Below, one piece after another: positions 17,201 through 26,418 of a DNA stretch of 64,000 nt. The position numbers were made by a program, and so were the translations under genes. Under the pieces are notes generated by a model. That model was not told the DNA's origin and did no database searches. It was given only the letters and a program-made list of their open reading frames with translations. Numbering within the stretch: position 1 is the stretch's first letter; each line of letters begins with the position of its first letter. Where the stretch lies: positions 5,483,001-5,547,000 of the forward strand of contig NZ_CP067396.1 of the NCBI RefSeq assembly GCF_023617245.1. The letters are read 5' to 3'. The stretch comes from Lysobacter enzymogenes (GTDB taxonomy: Bacteria > Pseudomonadota > Gammaproteobacteria > Xanthomonadales > Xanthomonadaceae).

Positions 17201-20200
17201 TACACGATCAAGCCCGCCAGACGCTCGTACAACTGGGCATCGGCCTGGGACGCGTTGATCTGACGGCGGACTACCTGGCTGTGGGTCCAGGCCAGGTCGA
17301 ATACGCGGTCGGCCAGGCGGCGGTCGCGGTATTTGTCGACCAGTTCCTCGCAGGCGGCGCGGTCCGCGGCCACGCCCTGGATGGTGTCGATCATCGCGGT
17401 CTGTCCCGGCGCCAGTTCAATCCGGCAGCGGATCGCGACGATCGGGTCCAGCACCGAACCTTCAGTGTCCGACAAGGCTTCGTCGAGGGTCAGCGCGCGC
17501 GGCGCGCGCGGGGTATTGCCGCGGCCGAGGAAGCGCGCGCGGTCGGTTTCGTAGGAGATCGCGCCAATCTCGGCATCATGAACGGCGACCAGATGGAACA
17601 TCCACGGTGGCGTCTCGTCGTGCGAGCGCGGCCGCCGCGTGCACAGTAGCGCCTGCTTTTGCCGCAGGATCTGCGATTGCACGAACAGATTGCTGAAGGC
17701 CGGGTGCAATTCATCGGCGATGGCCGGCGCCAATACGACTTCGGCGTAGGTGGTGATTTCGATAGTGCGCGCATGCCGGCTGCGGTTGGTCAGGCGCAGC
17801 CGGCGCAACTCGATGTCGTCCTCGGCCGATATCGCGATTTCCATATGGCTGTCGTAGCCGCGCTTGCGTCCACGGAACTCGGCCTTAGCGTCGGAGAAGA
17901 TCGCCTCGTAGTGCTCCACCGGCACGCAGGTAGGCTGCAGTGCAGCTGACCAGAACTCGCCGCTGGCGACATCGCGCAAATAACAGAAGCTGCCCCAGTG
18001 GTCGCGGGTCGCGTCTTCGCGCCAGCGCGTCACCGCCATCTCCTGGTGCCGGCTGTAGCCGCCGCCGGCGCTGGTCAACAGGCCGTGGTAGCGCCCGTTG
18101 GACAGCAGTTGCACCGACGGTCGCGCGGCGCTGGGGTTGCGCAGGATGCGCAGCTGGGTTTCGGTCTCGGCGCTGGCGGTGCGCGCGCCCGTGCTTTCGG
18201 ATTCGTGCGGATGGAACACGCCGGTATGCGGGATGCGCTCCTGCAATAGCAGCAGCGTGGCCTGGAACTCGGCATCAGCGACGAAACGCCGCTGCATGGG
18301 TTGCTGGCGCAGCAGATGATCCAGCGCCAGCAGCCCCATGCCCTGGTGATGGGCCATGAACGAGCGCACCACTACGCAGTCCTGGCCGGGCGGCACCCGC
18401 GTGGCGGTGTAGTCGATGGCCTCGTACAGGCCGTATTCTCCGGCGAAACCCGCTTCCGTCAGCCGTTGCAGGTTCTGGCAAGCGGCTTCCGGCGCCACCA
18501 TCAACGCCAGCATGCTGGCGTAGGGCGCGATCACCAGGTCCTGGTCGAGCCCGCGCTTGAGCCCCAGCCCGGGGATGCCGAACGCGCGGTACTGATAGTT
18601 CATGCGCACATCGACGGCGTTGTAGCCCGATTCGGATACGCCCCACGGCACCGCGCGCTCGGCACCGTGGGCGATTTGCGCGTCCACCACGTGGCGCGAA
18701 GTCTGGTCGAGCAGCGTGTCCGGATAGCTGGGCATCACCAGCTGCGGCATCAGGTACTCAAACATCGAACCACTCCACGACAACAGCGCAACGTCGCCGT
18801 TGACCTCGGTCAGCAGCCGGCCCAACGCGAACCAGCTCTCCTGCGGGAGCTGGCCCTGGGCGATGGCGACGAAGTTGCACAGCCGCACTTCCGAGGCCAG
18901 CAGATCGTAATAACCGGCGTCCAGGCGGTGTTCGTCGACGTTGTAGCCGATCGACAGCAGCCGGCGCGGGCGGTCGTACAGGAACTCGTACTCCATCAGC
19001 GAGAACTGCCCGGCCACGTGCGCGAGGCGTTCAAGCCGCTCGATACGTTCGCGTGCCCTGGCCTGCACCTGCGCGCTGGCGGGCCGCATCGCGAGTTCGC
19101 GCAGCGTCGGGATCGGTGGCTCGGCGCCGTCGGCACCCTCGGCTCGCGCGTCCGAATCGGGCGCGAAGAACTGCAGTTCGGCGAGCGCGGACCGACAGGC
19201 GTCGACCAGCGCGACCGCCCAGCGGCCGTCGCCGGCGGACGAGGCTTGCGGCCATGCCGCCGACACCGCGTCGGCGCGTTCGGTCAGTTTCCGCAAGACT
19301 CGCCCCGCATCGCGCACACTGCCAGGCGACTGCGCCGATGCCGGCTCGAGCGCGGCGCGAAATTCGCTCACCGCTTCGTCCAGGGCGCCGTCGACGCGGC
19401 TGGCGCCGCGGCGGACTTCTTCGAGCACGCCCAAGGTGTCGGCCAAACCCGCGAACGTGCTCGGCGCTAGCACCGGCGCGTCGATGAGGCCGAGCAGGCC
19501 CTGCCGCAAGGTCAGCAGATGCCCAGCGAGGTTGCCGCTGTCGACCGTCGAAATGTAGCGTGGCGGCAGCGGCTGCAAGGTCTCGGTGTCGTACCAGTTG
19601 TAGAAATGCCCGCGATGGCGCGCCAGCTGGTCCAGGGTGGTGAAGGTCGCGTGGGTGCGTTCCATCACCGCATCCGTCTGCGCGTAGCCGAAATCGTGCG
19701 CCGACAGATTGGCCAGCAGCGACAGGCCGATGTTGGTCGGTGAAGTGCGCCGCGCCACCACCAGGCTGGGGTGTTCCTGCACGTTGTCCGGCGGCAGCCA
19801 GTGGTCCTGCGCACTCACGTGGACTTCGAAGAAATTCCAGGTGCGGCGCGCCAGCCGGCCGAGGAAGGCCAATTGCGCAGCGGATAGATCCGCGTCGCGC
19901 TCCGCCGGCGGCCGACCGAGCCACGCCATCAGCGCCGGCGAGACCAGCCACAGGCCCAGCAAGGCTACCGCAACCCACAGCGACTGCGGCCGCAGCGCGG
20001 CCAACAGCGCCGCCACCGCCAGCGCGAACACCGGCGCGGCCCACATGCTGCGTAGTTCGGCGTCGGCAACCCGGCCCAGGCTGCGCTCGACTTCACTGGA
20101 TGGATTCCATTGCAACAGATGGCGGCGACTGACCGTCAAACGCCACAGCGTGCGCGAGATCGCGCCCAGGCTAAGCACGGCTTCGTAAGGCAGGCAGGCC

Positions 20201-22917
20201 AAGCCGACCGCGGCGCGTTGCGATTGGCGCACGGCGGCTTTGCCGACCCGCACCGCATGCGTTTCCAGCGGCACGTCCGGTGGCACCGCCACCACATCGC
20301 GCAGCGCCGGCAGCAGCACCGGCAGGAACCACAGGCACAGCAGCCAGGCGGTCCAGGCCAGCGGATTGGGCGATGCCAACCAGCCGATCAGTAGCAAGGC
20401 GGTCGCCGCCGGCGGCACCAAGCTGCGGCGCAGGTTGTCCAGCAGCTTGCCGCGCGAGAGCCAGGTCAGCGGATTGCGTTCGTAGCCGCCTTGCGCGCGC
20501 GGCACCCACGGCAGCAGCCAGGGCAGCAATTGCCAGTCGCCGCGTATCCAGCGGGAGCGCCGCTTGGCATCGGCGGCGTAGCGCGAGGGATAGTCCTCGA
20601 ACAGGCGCACGTCGCTGGCCAGCCCAGCGCGGGCGTAGCAGCCTTCCAACAGGTCGTGGCTGAGGATGCGGTTGTCCGGCAGCCGTTCCGCCAGCGCCGC
20701 TTCGAACGCATCCACGTCGTAGATGCCCTTGCCGACGAAGGAGCCTTCGCCGAACAGGTCCTGATACACGTCCGATACGGTGCGAGTGTATGGGTCGATG
20801 CCCGGCTCGTTGCCGAACATGCGCGCGTACCGGGTCGCGCGACGCTCGCTCTGGATGGTGCCGACGCTGGGCTGCAGGATGCCGTAGCCGCGCACCACCC
20901 GGCCCTGGCCGGCGTCCAGGTGCGGGCGGTTGAGCGGATGCGCCATGGTGCCGATGAAGGCGCGCGCGGCGTCGTGTGGCAAGCGGGTGTCGCTGTCCAG
21001 GGTGATGACGTAGCGCACCTGCCGCAGCGGCGCGGTGTCGCCGACCACACGCGCGAACTCGGCGTGGCGGCCGCTGCGTAGCAGCCGGTTCAGCGCCGAC
21101 AGCTTGCCGCGCTTGCGCTCGTGGCCCATCCAGCAGCCTTCGCGCGGGTTCCACTGGCGCGCGCGATGGAACAGGAAGAACAGGTCGCCGCTGTCGGGGG
21201 CATAGCGCGCGTTCAGCGCTTCGATCTGTTGCGCGGCGCGCGCCAGCAGCGCGTCGTCGCTCGGCAGTTCTTGGCGGTCGGCATCGAGGAAATCGCTCAG
21301 CAGCGCGAAGTGGATGTGGCGGTCGCGATTGGCCAGGAAGCGGACTTCCAGGCCTTCGACCAAGCTGTCCACGCCCTGCGCGCTGCCGAACATGCACGGC
21401 ACCGCCACCAGGGTGCGCGAGTGCTCCGGAACGCCCTTGGAGAAATCCATGCGCGGCAAGGGCCGCGGCGCCACCAGCAAGGTTGCGGCCCAGTTGACCA
21501 GGGCGATGCCGAGCTCGCTGAACACGATCGCCGCAAGGATCGCCAGCAACCACACAGGTACGACAGTGGCTGCATACTGCGACAGCACGCCCCAGGCGAA
21601 TAAGCCGGCGATCGCGGTGATCGGTATCAGATAGACCGGCAGCGGAATCCTCGCCGGACGCCAGCGCAAGCTCGGCTGGGGCCGCCCCGCAGCGACGGCG
21701 ACCTGGGCCCGGGTCCGCACCAATCCCTCGTCGACCAGGTAGTGGCCCACGTGCCCTAGATTGTCGTCGGCCGCCCTTACCTGCGCGCCCGTTTGCGCCA
21801 GCTGCAGCACGATGTCGGCCACCTGCTGTTCGCTGACGCCGCCCAGCCGCGCCAGCTTTTCTACCACGTGGCGGTAGCTGTCGCGGGTGCCGAAGTCCAT
21901 GCGCGCGTAAGTGCCGGCCGGATCCTCGCGCAGGCGGCGCTCGATCCAACTACTGTCTTCGACGAACTCGCGCCAATCCATCTTGGCCAGGAAGCGCAGA
22001 CTGCCGATGCTGTTGCTGATGGACACCTGGTCCGCCGCCTGCTGCTGGCTTTCCAGATGCACCAAGCCCTCGATGCTGTGGCCGCCGTCGGCGACCCATT
22101 GCTCCAGCCACGCGACCGGCATCGACAGCACCGAGCTGCGCGCTTGCAAGCCGCGGGTGAGTTCGGACACGAACGCGCCGGTCAACGGCGGCTGCGAACG
22201 TGCCATGTCGGCGACGATCAGAACGACGTCCTTAGGGCTTTCAGCGGCGGTCTTGTCAAGCAAGTCAACCCACTCGCGCGCCAGCCGATGATCGGCGCCA
22301 TCGCGCATCACCCGCACCGCCATGCGGCGCAGATTCTCAATCAACGACAGCCTGAGCATGATCGGGATTGCCCACAGCTCGCCTAGTTTCAAAGGCGCGA
22401 CCGATTGATAGGCGGCGACGAAGCGGCTGAGTGTTTCGCCGTCGACGCGGCCGTCGCCGTGCGCGATGGCTTCGAGCGAGAGGTCGTAGACGCGAGGTAG
22501 CCCGAACGATTCGCCCCGGCTCAGACATGGCAGTTGGCGGCTATAGCCCTTCGGCAAATGCCGGCGCGCGGTACGAATTTGTTCTTCGATCAGGTAGTAA
22601 TTGTCCAGCAGCCATTCGGCGGCTGGCGTGACGCGCATATCGTCACGGACCATCCGCGTAAGTAACAAGTAAGCGTCATCCAATAGACTCGCGTTCTGCC
22701 CCAGCCGGGCCAGCAGCCGTTCTGGTCCGGCACGGGCGCGCAGCTGATGCTGGCGCGCCAACGCCTCGCCATGCCGTTCCATCTGTTCGACGCTGAACAA
22801 CTGCGACCGCAGCGGCCCTTCGACTTGCACCGCGGCGTGGACGGCGACGCGGCGCCGGCGCCACCAGCGCCTGTGCAGGCGCAGCCAGCGGCTGAGTATC
22901 GTCCAAAGCTGAGGCAT
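14215..22917 (-). CDS. ndvB: Cyclic beta-1,2-glucan synthase (NdvB type)
   Basis: A 2900-residue inner-membrane protein, normal for the family. Domains in order: an N-terminal soluble region; membrane helices near 425-470; a GT84 glycosyltransferase domain with VITLDSDTRLP (about 637-647), GSFVGKGIYDVDAF, SHDLLEG and the RRSRWIRGDWQ motif (about 785); more membrane helices near 835-990; a glucoamylase-like domain near 1290-1500; and a C-terminal GH94 phosphorylase domain with IGTGDWNDGMN (catalytic aspartate region at about 2580). The enzyme polymerises glucose from UDP-glucose and closes the ring, with phosphorolysis setting ring size; products are periplasmic osmoregulated glucans. One small gene is coupled to its stop. 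Confidence 0.93.
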   Translation of the reverse strand: MPQLWTILSRWLRLHRRWWRRRRVAVHAAVQVEGPLRSQLFSVEQMERHGEALARQHQLRARAGPERLLARLGQNASLLDDAYLLLTRMVRDDMRVTPAAEWLLDNYYLIEEQIRTARRHLPKGYSRQLPCLSRGESFGLPRVYDLSLEAIAHGDGRVDGETLSRFVAAYQSVAPLKLGELWAIPIMLRLSLIENLRRMAVRVMRDGADHRLAREWVDLLDKTAAESPKDVVLIVADMARSQPPLTGAFVSELTRGLQARSSVLSMPVAWLEQWVADGGHSIEGLVHLESQQQAADQVSISNSIGSLRFLAKMDWREFVEDSSWIERRLREDPAGTYARMDFGTRDSYRHVVEKLARLGGVSEQQVADIVLQLAQTGAQVRAADDNLGHVGHYLVDEGLVRTRAQVAVAAGRPQPSLRWRPARIPLPVYLIPITAIAGLFAWGVLSQYAATVVPVWLLAILAAIVFSELGIALVNWAATLLVAPRPLPRMDFSKGVPEHSRTLVAVPCMFGSAQGVDSLVEGLEVRFLANRDRHIHFALLSDFLDADRQELPSDDALLARAAQQIEALNARYAPDSGDLFFLFHRARQWNPREGCWMGHERKRGKLSALNRLLRSGRHAEFARVVGDTAPLRQVRYVITLDSDTRLPHDAARAFIGTMAHPLNRPHLDAGQGRVVRGYGILQPSVGTIQSERRATRYARMFGNEPGIDPYTRTVSDVYQDLFGEGSFVGKGIYDVDAFEAALAERLPDNRILSHDLLEGCYARAGLASDVRLFEDYPSRYAADAKRRSRWIRGDWQLLPWLLPWVPRAQGGYERNPLTWLSRGKLLDNLRRSLVPPAATALLLIGWLASPNPLAWTAWLLCLWFLPVLLPALRDVVAVPPDVPLETHAVRVGKAAVRQSQRAAVGLACLPYEAVLSLGAISRTLWRLTVSRRHLLQWNPSSEVERSLGRVADAELRSMWAAPVFALAVAALLAALRPQSLWVAVALLGLWLVSPALMAWLGRPPAERDADLSAAQLAFLGRLARRTWNFFEVHVSAQDHWLPPDNVQEHPSLVVARRTSPTNIGLSLLANLSAHDFGYAQTDAVMERTHATFTTLDQLARHRGHFYNWYDTETLQPLPPRYISTVDSGNLAGHLLTLRQGLLGLIDAPVLAPSTFAGLADTLGVLEEVRRGASRVDGALDEAVSEFRAALEPASAQSPGSVRDAGRVLRKLTERADAVSAAWPQASSAGDGRWAVALVDACRSALAELQFFAPDSDARAEGADGAEPPIPTLRELAMRPASAQVQARARERIERLERLAHVAGQFSLMEYEFLYDRPRRLLSIGYNVDEHRLDAGYYDLLASEVRLCNFVAIAQGQLPQESWFALGRLLTEVNGDVALLSWSGSMFEYLMPQLVMPSYPDTLLDQTSRHVVDAQIAHGAERAVPWGVSESGYNAVDVRMNYQYRAFGIPGLGLKRGLDQDLVIAPYASMLALMVAPEAACQNLQRLTEAGFAGEYGLYEAIDYTATRVPPGQDCVVVRSFMAHHQGMGLLALDHLLRQQPMQRRFVADAEFQATLLLLQERIPHTGVFHPHESESTGARTASAETETQLRILRNPSAARPSVQLLSNGRYHGLLTSAGGGYSRHQEMAVTRWREDATRDHWGSFCYLRDVASGEFWSAALQPTCVPVEHYEAIFSDAKAEFRGRKRGYDSHMEIAISAEDDIELRRLRLTNRSRHARTIEITTYAEVVLAPAIADELHPAFSNLFVQSQILRQKQALLCTRRPRSHDETPPWMFHLVAVHDAEIGAISYETDRARFLGRGNTPRAPRALTLDEALSDTEGSVLDPIVAIRCRIELAPGQTAMIDTIQGVAADRAACEELVDKYRDRRLADRVFDLAWTHSQVVRRQINASQADAQLYERLAGLIVYANPLLRADPGVLLQNQRSQSGLWGHAISGDLPIVLLQIADADNIELVRQMVQAHAYWRLKGLRADLVIWNESTAGYRQQLQDQILGMVSADPEANILERPGGIFVRPAQQISQEDRVLLQSVARVIVSDQRGTLAAQIGRHVPTEQVPPALAFAGEAEAAPDPQDATAMCGLPPPREDRDEDDAWPFGAVADEFVFDNGIGAFSADGREYVIVSREGAPTPAPWSNVLANAKLGTVVSESSPGYTWFENAHEFRLTPWHNDPVADVGGEAFYLRDEDTGRTWSPMPLPCRGRGSYRTRHGFGYTVYEHVEDGIASELWVYVAVEDAVKYSVLKLRNLSGRARRLSVVAYVEWVLGDLRAKSQLHVVSELHADSGVLIARNPYNTEFNGCVAFFDTDADGCSYTADRTEFLGRNGSLGDPVALRRERLSGRLGAGLDPCAAIQVPIALADGEQGETVFRLGAGRSYAEATELAGRVRGTQRAHDALDAVRIHWHGLLSTVQVKTPDPSVDALANGWLLYQTLACRYLARSGYYQSGGAFGFRDQLQDSMATVHAAAALSREHLLLCAAHQFPHGDVLHWWHPPQGRGVRTRCSDDYLWLPMAACRYLEATGDAGVLDEEVGFIEGRPVNPDEESYYDLPVASYLRQSFYEHCALAIRRGCDLLGERGLPLIGTGDWNDGMNRVGHAGRGESVWLGFFLFDVLQRFGEVARSRGDDDFAQYCRTHAQRLRENIEAHAWDGQWYRRAWFDDGTPLGSSANGECRIDSISQSWSVLSGAANPARAWQAMDSLDRHLVRRDAGLVQLLDPPFDRLAKDPGYIRGYVPGVRENGGQYTHAAVWAAMAFAEQGDTVRAWELARMINPIGHALNAEDTARYKVEPYVLAADVYAVAPHVGRGGWTWYTGSAGWMYRLLTESLLGLQRSGDRLRLRPCLPADWPEYRMRYRYGASLYSILVRQGGAANKSLTLDGVEQPGFEFALVDDGGVHQVDAHWPGAPA

Positions 22918-23052
22918 CGCAGGCCAAAATCAGCGGCGAGCCATCGCCGGAAACTCATACTCGCAGGTGCTAGGCTACCGCTAAGTGAAATCTCTCTTAC
23001 CCCCCGCAACATGGATTAGGCGCTGAACACCCCAACCACCTCGAAGAAATCA

Positions 23053-23340
23053 TTGTGCGCAAGTTGCGATGCAGTCTGCTGCCGATTGACGGTAGTCGTC
23101 CAACCTGAGGATCGGATACCGGATCATCTAACGACGCATACGTTCAGTGGACTTACGGTCATGGCACGAAACGAAGAAGGTTGGTGCGTCGCCATCGACC
23201 CGGCACGCATGTGTTGCGCTATCTATGACGCCCGCCCCGTAGTGTGTCGTCGGTTCGCCATGTCGGGGCCTTGTTGCCGAGAGGTGCGTGAAGACTATCG
23301 AGAGCGCTCAGTTAGTGGCATTCCGTTGAAACTGTACTAG
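23053..23340 (+). CDS. YkgJ-family cysteine-cluster protein
   Basis: A 95-residue protein with the zinc- or iron-binding cysteine pattern of the YkgJ family: CxxC at the N-terminus (CASCDAVCC), then MCCAIYDARPVVCRRF and GPCC. The segment C-x-I-Y-x-x-R-P-x-x-C-R-x-F is diagnostic. The function of the family is unknown, probably metal-cluster binding. The start is a TTG; no better codon with a ribosome site is visible. It is divergent from ndvB and isolated. Confidence 0.8.
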   Translation: MCASCDAVCCRLTVVVQPEDRIPDHLTTHTFSGLTVMARNEEGWCVAIDPARMCCAIYDARPVVCRRFAMSGPCCREVREDYRERSVSGIPLKLY

Positions 23341-23438
23341 CCAATTCCGGGAAACGTGTTTGTGTTGATGCGCCGCAGAGCATCGCGACTAACGCCCACC
23401 CGCGGCGGACAGCCCACATTGGTCGCTCAACAAAAGAG

Positions 23439-23780
23439 CTAAGCCCTGGATCGCCGACGCTGAGATCGTTCCGACCAAGTCAGCGTGACCGATGGTACCA
23501 AAGACTGAGGCTCCGTATTCGCCGCTAGCGCCTTCAGTCGAATCATTATGTATTGGCCGTCACCGAGCAAGTCAAAGCGCCCCGACGGGCTTCTGAGGAT
23601 GGCGTCTCGATCGAGAAATGCCTCGCGTCCCGCCTGCGGCGGCAGCGATGCGCTGCACAGGGCCGGTGAAAATCGCAGTCTAATAGCCCCGTTTCTGTTC
23701 CAGGAGTGTCCTGATACCAAGCGACTAACCATCGCCGTGTCCAGTTGTACGATCACCTCGTTCCCATCGACCGACCACAT
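23439..23780 (-). CDS. Possible hypothetical protein
   Basis: A 113-residue frame with protein-like stretches (VDGNEVIVQLDTAMVSRLVS; RFDLLGDGQYIMIRLKALAA) and no signal or membrane segment. GGGCG lies close to the start but the site is weak. No family recognised and no neighbour on the same strand. It is as likely to be chance coding as a gene. Confidence 0.3.
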   Translation of the reverse strand: MWSVDGNEVIVQLDTAMVSRLVSGHSWNRNGAIRLRFSPALCSASLPPQAGREAFLDRDAILRSPSGRFDLLGDGQYIMIRLKALAANTEPQSLVPSVTLTWSERSQRRRSRA

Positions 23781-24309
23781 CGCCCAATGGCGATGTCAAA
23801 ACTCTGCTGCATGAGCACCTTAGTGATTCACAGGGTTGAGCTTGCCATGCCACTTGGTTTGTTGCATCAGCTTATGTAGTCGAGCTTCGATCATTGGAAG
23901 CCCAAAAATTCACGGCGAAGCATGCAATGAATAGAGAGAAATTCTCTGCCCAAGGATCGTTCAACTGCTTCTCTGAACGGAGACAGTGCTCGATCCACAC
24001 GCCGGCATCCACATTCATGCAATGCGTCCAGCGCGATCATCTGGTCGTCTGCTCGTTCGACAGGGTGTACTGGAACCACTCGATATGCCGATCCATCGCC
24101 CCTCGCCCTGTGCAGCAGGATCACGAGTATGCGCTATAGCGCATTTAACCAGCCGCATTACGAAAAAATAAATAGCTGGCATTCACCCTAGAAGGGGTGT
24201 ACGGTGTAACAGCTATTGATAGGGCGATCAACTCTACGAGGATGTTGGTGACCACTCGTCAGTTGACTGAAGCGCCATATCGCGTATCACGGCTCAGCAG
24301 CGCAAGCTT
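23781..24309. other. Sparse region
   Basis: Over 500 bases with lower GC and no gene I can support on either strand. A small inverted repeat (CACCC ... GGGTG) is at about 24183-24198. Confidence 0.4.
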
Positions 24310-24642
24310 GTGCATCCATCTACTCCTGTCGGGGCTTACTTCATGCACGCGCTTCCCTGCGCCACCAGCCGTGGCGGCCTAGCCTACTGGGCAACACACT
24401 ACCAAGACGCCCCATTCTTCCGTCACGACTTGCTCTTCAGCGAATTCGCGCCTGCGTTGTACCTGGGTATCTTCGGCTATATCACTTGCCCGGAAATCTC
24501 TTTCGAGCATCTTCTTCCCAATCTTCGCGCGAGGTACGCTGACATACGAGGGAACTCTTCCCTGTCATGGGACGGCGCGATTCCGATCGTATGGATCGCG
24601 TGGGAACGCGCAAGCCGAAGGCAGCAAACCGTGCTCCACTGA
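24310..24642 (+). CDS. Possible stress-associated small protein, aromatic repeat type
   Basis: A 110-residue frame starting at GTG (an ATG 33 bases on is also possible). The pattern AYWATHYQDAPFF ... FAPALYLGIFGY ... FEHLLPNLRARY ... RGNSSLSWDGA ... AWERA matches the order of motifs in small proteobacterial proteins found next to general-stress genes (YW-x-x-HY ... Y-x-PAY-x-x-G ... L-x-x-x-W ... RG-x-S-x-L-x-W ... AWDR). Several usually aromatic or acidic positions are altered, so it is divergent or decaying. The ribosome site is poor. Confidence 0.4.
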   Translation: MHPSTPVGAYFMHALPCATSRGGLAYWATHYQDAPFFRHDLLFSEFAPALYLGIFGYITCPEISFEHLLPNLRARYADIRGNSSLSWDGAIPIVWIAWERASRRQQTVLH

Positions 24643-25034
24643 TTTATACACGATCACCGCTACCGCAGAGTGTCCACCCCCGCCCCTCCTGCCCTGGCCG
24701 CATAGATCGCCTAAGACATCGCATGATTCTGCAGCACAATGCTGCCGTTCGGGCGTGTACAGCAATACGGGGACTCAAGGTCGCATGCTGTGAAGATCCA
24801 CTTCTACTCTTGGCTGATCAAAGCGATGACATTGAATGACAGGCGATGTTATCTGCAATGTTTACATGGCGCCCTTCGCGGCGCGCCCTATGCGGCCAAT
24901 GAATCTTTTCTTGATGGAGAGTTACGGATCCTTTCGCCCCTTGGGGACACTCTCGTGGTGCACTCCGCGATCTGCCGGACCGCTTCGATCTTGAATTCAT
25001 AAGTGTACCGATTCTCACTCATAACCACCTCCGC
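24643..25034. other. Sparse region
   Basis: Nearly 400 bases without a supported gene. A short frame (about 24829-25002, + strand, MTLNDRRCYLQCLHGALRG) is possible but has no ribosome site. Confidence 0.4.
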
Positions 25035-25271
25035 TCATGTCGTCCTTCTGGGCGAATTGCCGACGTCCTGCGCCTGGCTTTCGAGTGGCACTTTGCGCAG
25101 GCGTGCGGGCATAGTGACCGGTTTTTCGACGGACGCTGCGGGCGCTGCTTCTCCCGTGCGCTCAGGCGCCCATTGTCCCGGCTGATCCGAACGATCGGCG
25201 GGATTGCGCAACTCGCCGCGCGCTGTCCAGACTTCTTCGTCCGCAGGCGCGTTGCCGCGTAGCTTGCTCAT
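25035..25271 (-). CDS. Small hydrophilic hypothetical protein
   Basis: A 78-residue frame beginning MSKLRGNAPADEEVWTARGE, with GGGAG at good spacing before the ATG; longer starts lack this. The product is rich in Pro, Ala, Arg and Glu and probably disordered (NPADRSDQPGQWAPERTGEA). It lies divergently before the second fasciclin cassette. No family recognised. Confidence 0.4.
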   Translation of the reverse strand: MSKLRGNAPADEEVWTARGELRNPADRSDQPGQWAPERTGEAAPAASVEKPVTMPARLRKVPLESQAQDVGNSPRRTT

Positions 25272-25613
25272 ATCGCGATCTCCCATATCGGTGTACAGCG
25301 AAGACAATACGCTCGCAGCCTTGGCGTTAACAGTGCGCATGAACCTCGCGAAGACCGGGCTAGCGCCCACTGCCGCCATCCGTTGGCGGATCGCTTGCTG
25401 ACACACCGCAACCCCATGAAGCGATCTGCCACCTGCCGGCCGGCGATCACGCACGTGTAACGACGGAAAGCCCATGCTCCTTGTGCTGCGGCGCAATGCC
25501 GCAACGGCTGCTCAAGCCGCGCTGCACTTATCCTTGTCTCCGCATTGAGTTCCGCCTCCGGCAATTCGGAGGCTTTGGCCAATGGCCGATGTTATCCACA
25601 CAGGAGCATCAGC

Positions 25614-25856
25614 GTGAAGACGCACAATCGATCATCCGCCTCCCTCGCGCACGCCGGCGCAGACGCGGCGCCGTGTCTGGATATGCTCGCCCAACAGGCG
25701 GCGGAGAACGAGGGCTGGCCCGTAGCGGCGATCGCGCCTCCCGTCCTGTTCTACGCGACGCCGTGGCGCTGGTACTTCCACACCGACCCCGTCGACAGCG
25801 TTCAGGACGCTCGCACAGCGCGGCTGCGAAGTTCGCTGCTACCGAGTTCAACATGA
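25614..25856 (+). CDS. Small protein, fasciclin cassette copy 2
   Basis: An 80-residue protein starting with GTG after AGGAG (KTHNRSSASLAHAGADAAP), with the shared core AENEGWP and ATPWRWYFHTDP. It is the full-length relative of the 54-residue copy at 12523. Its TGA overlaps the ATG of the membrane gene (ATGA), so the two are translationally coupled, which implies that they act together. Function unknown. Confidence 0.6.
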   Translation: MKTHNRSSASLAHAGADAAPCLDMLAQQAAENEGWPVAAIAPPVLFYATPWRWYFHTDPVDSVQDARTARLRSSLLPSST

Positions 25857-26179
25857 ACGTTCTTACGATTATTGCCCTTTGCGGCTTCGTAGTCGCCTTG
25901 TCCGCGGAGTCTTTCATGCAAGCCAGGTTCTGGCGGCTGATGCGAAACCGCCATCCGACCCAACTCGCGCACTTCAAGGCCGAAGCTGGGGCGCCCCTGG
26001 CCCGCTTCAGCGCGCGCGCTACGATGCTCTACTTGCGTGACAAAAATTTCCGTTTCAGCCTGGATCACAATGGCGCCGGGCACTGCAACGACAATCGCTG
26101 CTCAATGATATTTTCATATTGGGCTACCGTCATAACAGGCTGCCTCCTCCTCACCACCGTCGTTCTACGCGGTTGGTAG
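25853..26179 (+). CDS. Small membrane protein, fasciclin cassette copy 2
   Basis: A 108-residue protein with two hydrophobic segments (LTIIALCGFVVALSAES at the N-terminus and ATVITGCLLLTTVVLRGW at the C-terminus) around a polar middle. It is the same length as its relative at 12158 and shares SAES-x-x-Q-x-RFWR, AMLYLRD-type and NDNR-x-SMIFSYWAT motifs. Its start overlaps the stop of the small gene by four bases. Function unknown; both termini could face the same side of the membrane. Confidence 0.7.
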   Translation: MNVLTIIALCGFVVALSAESFMQARFWRLMRNRHPTQLAHFKAEAGAPLARFSARATMLYLRDKNFRFSLDHNGAGHCNDNRCSMIFSYWATVITGCLLLTTVVLRGW

Positions 26180-26418
26180 CGCCCCGAGCCTAGGCACATC
26201 GCCACCGTATCGCCAGTTACGCAGTTCGCGGTGCCGTGGGCTCTGTCACCTACCGCACTCCGCCGCGCGCCTCTGAACGGCAGGCCGTCGGTTAATGGCT
26301 TAGTGACTGCCTCACCTGATACCCAGTCATTGCCGACAGCCTATACCCTGACCTAAGCCGCCATCGACTATAGATCAGCTGCATTTCCCGATGGCGCCCG
26401 ATCACCAAGAGTCCACCG

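Noticed and set aside
20171..21949. 592-codon frame on the same strand as ndvB
   Set aside because: It overlaps the GT84 domain of ndvB in another frame and is an arginine/alanine-rich shadow without motifs.
24739..25002. Short + strand frame before the second fasciclin cassette
   Set aside because: Lacks a ribosome site and any family; composition is like the surrounding non-coding DNA.
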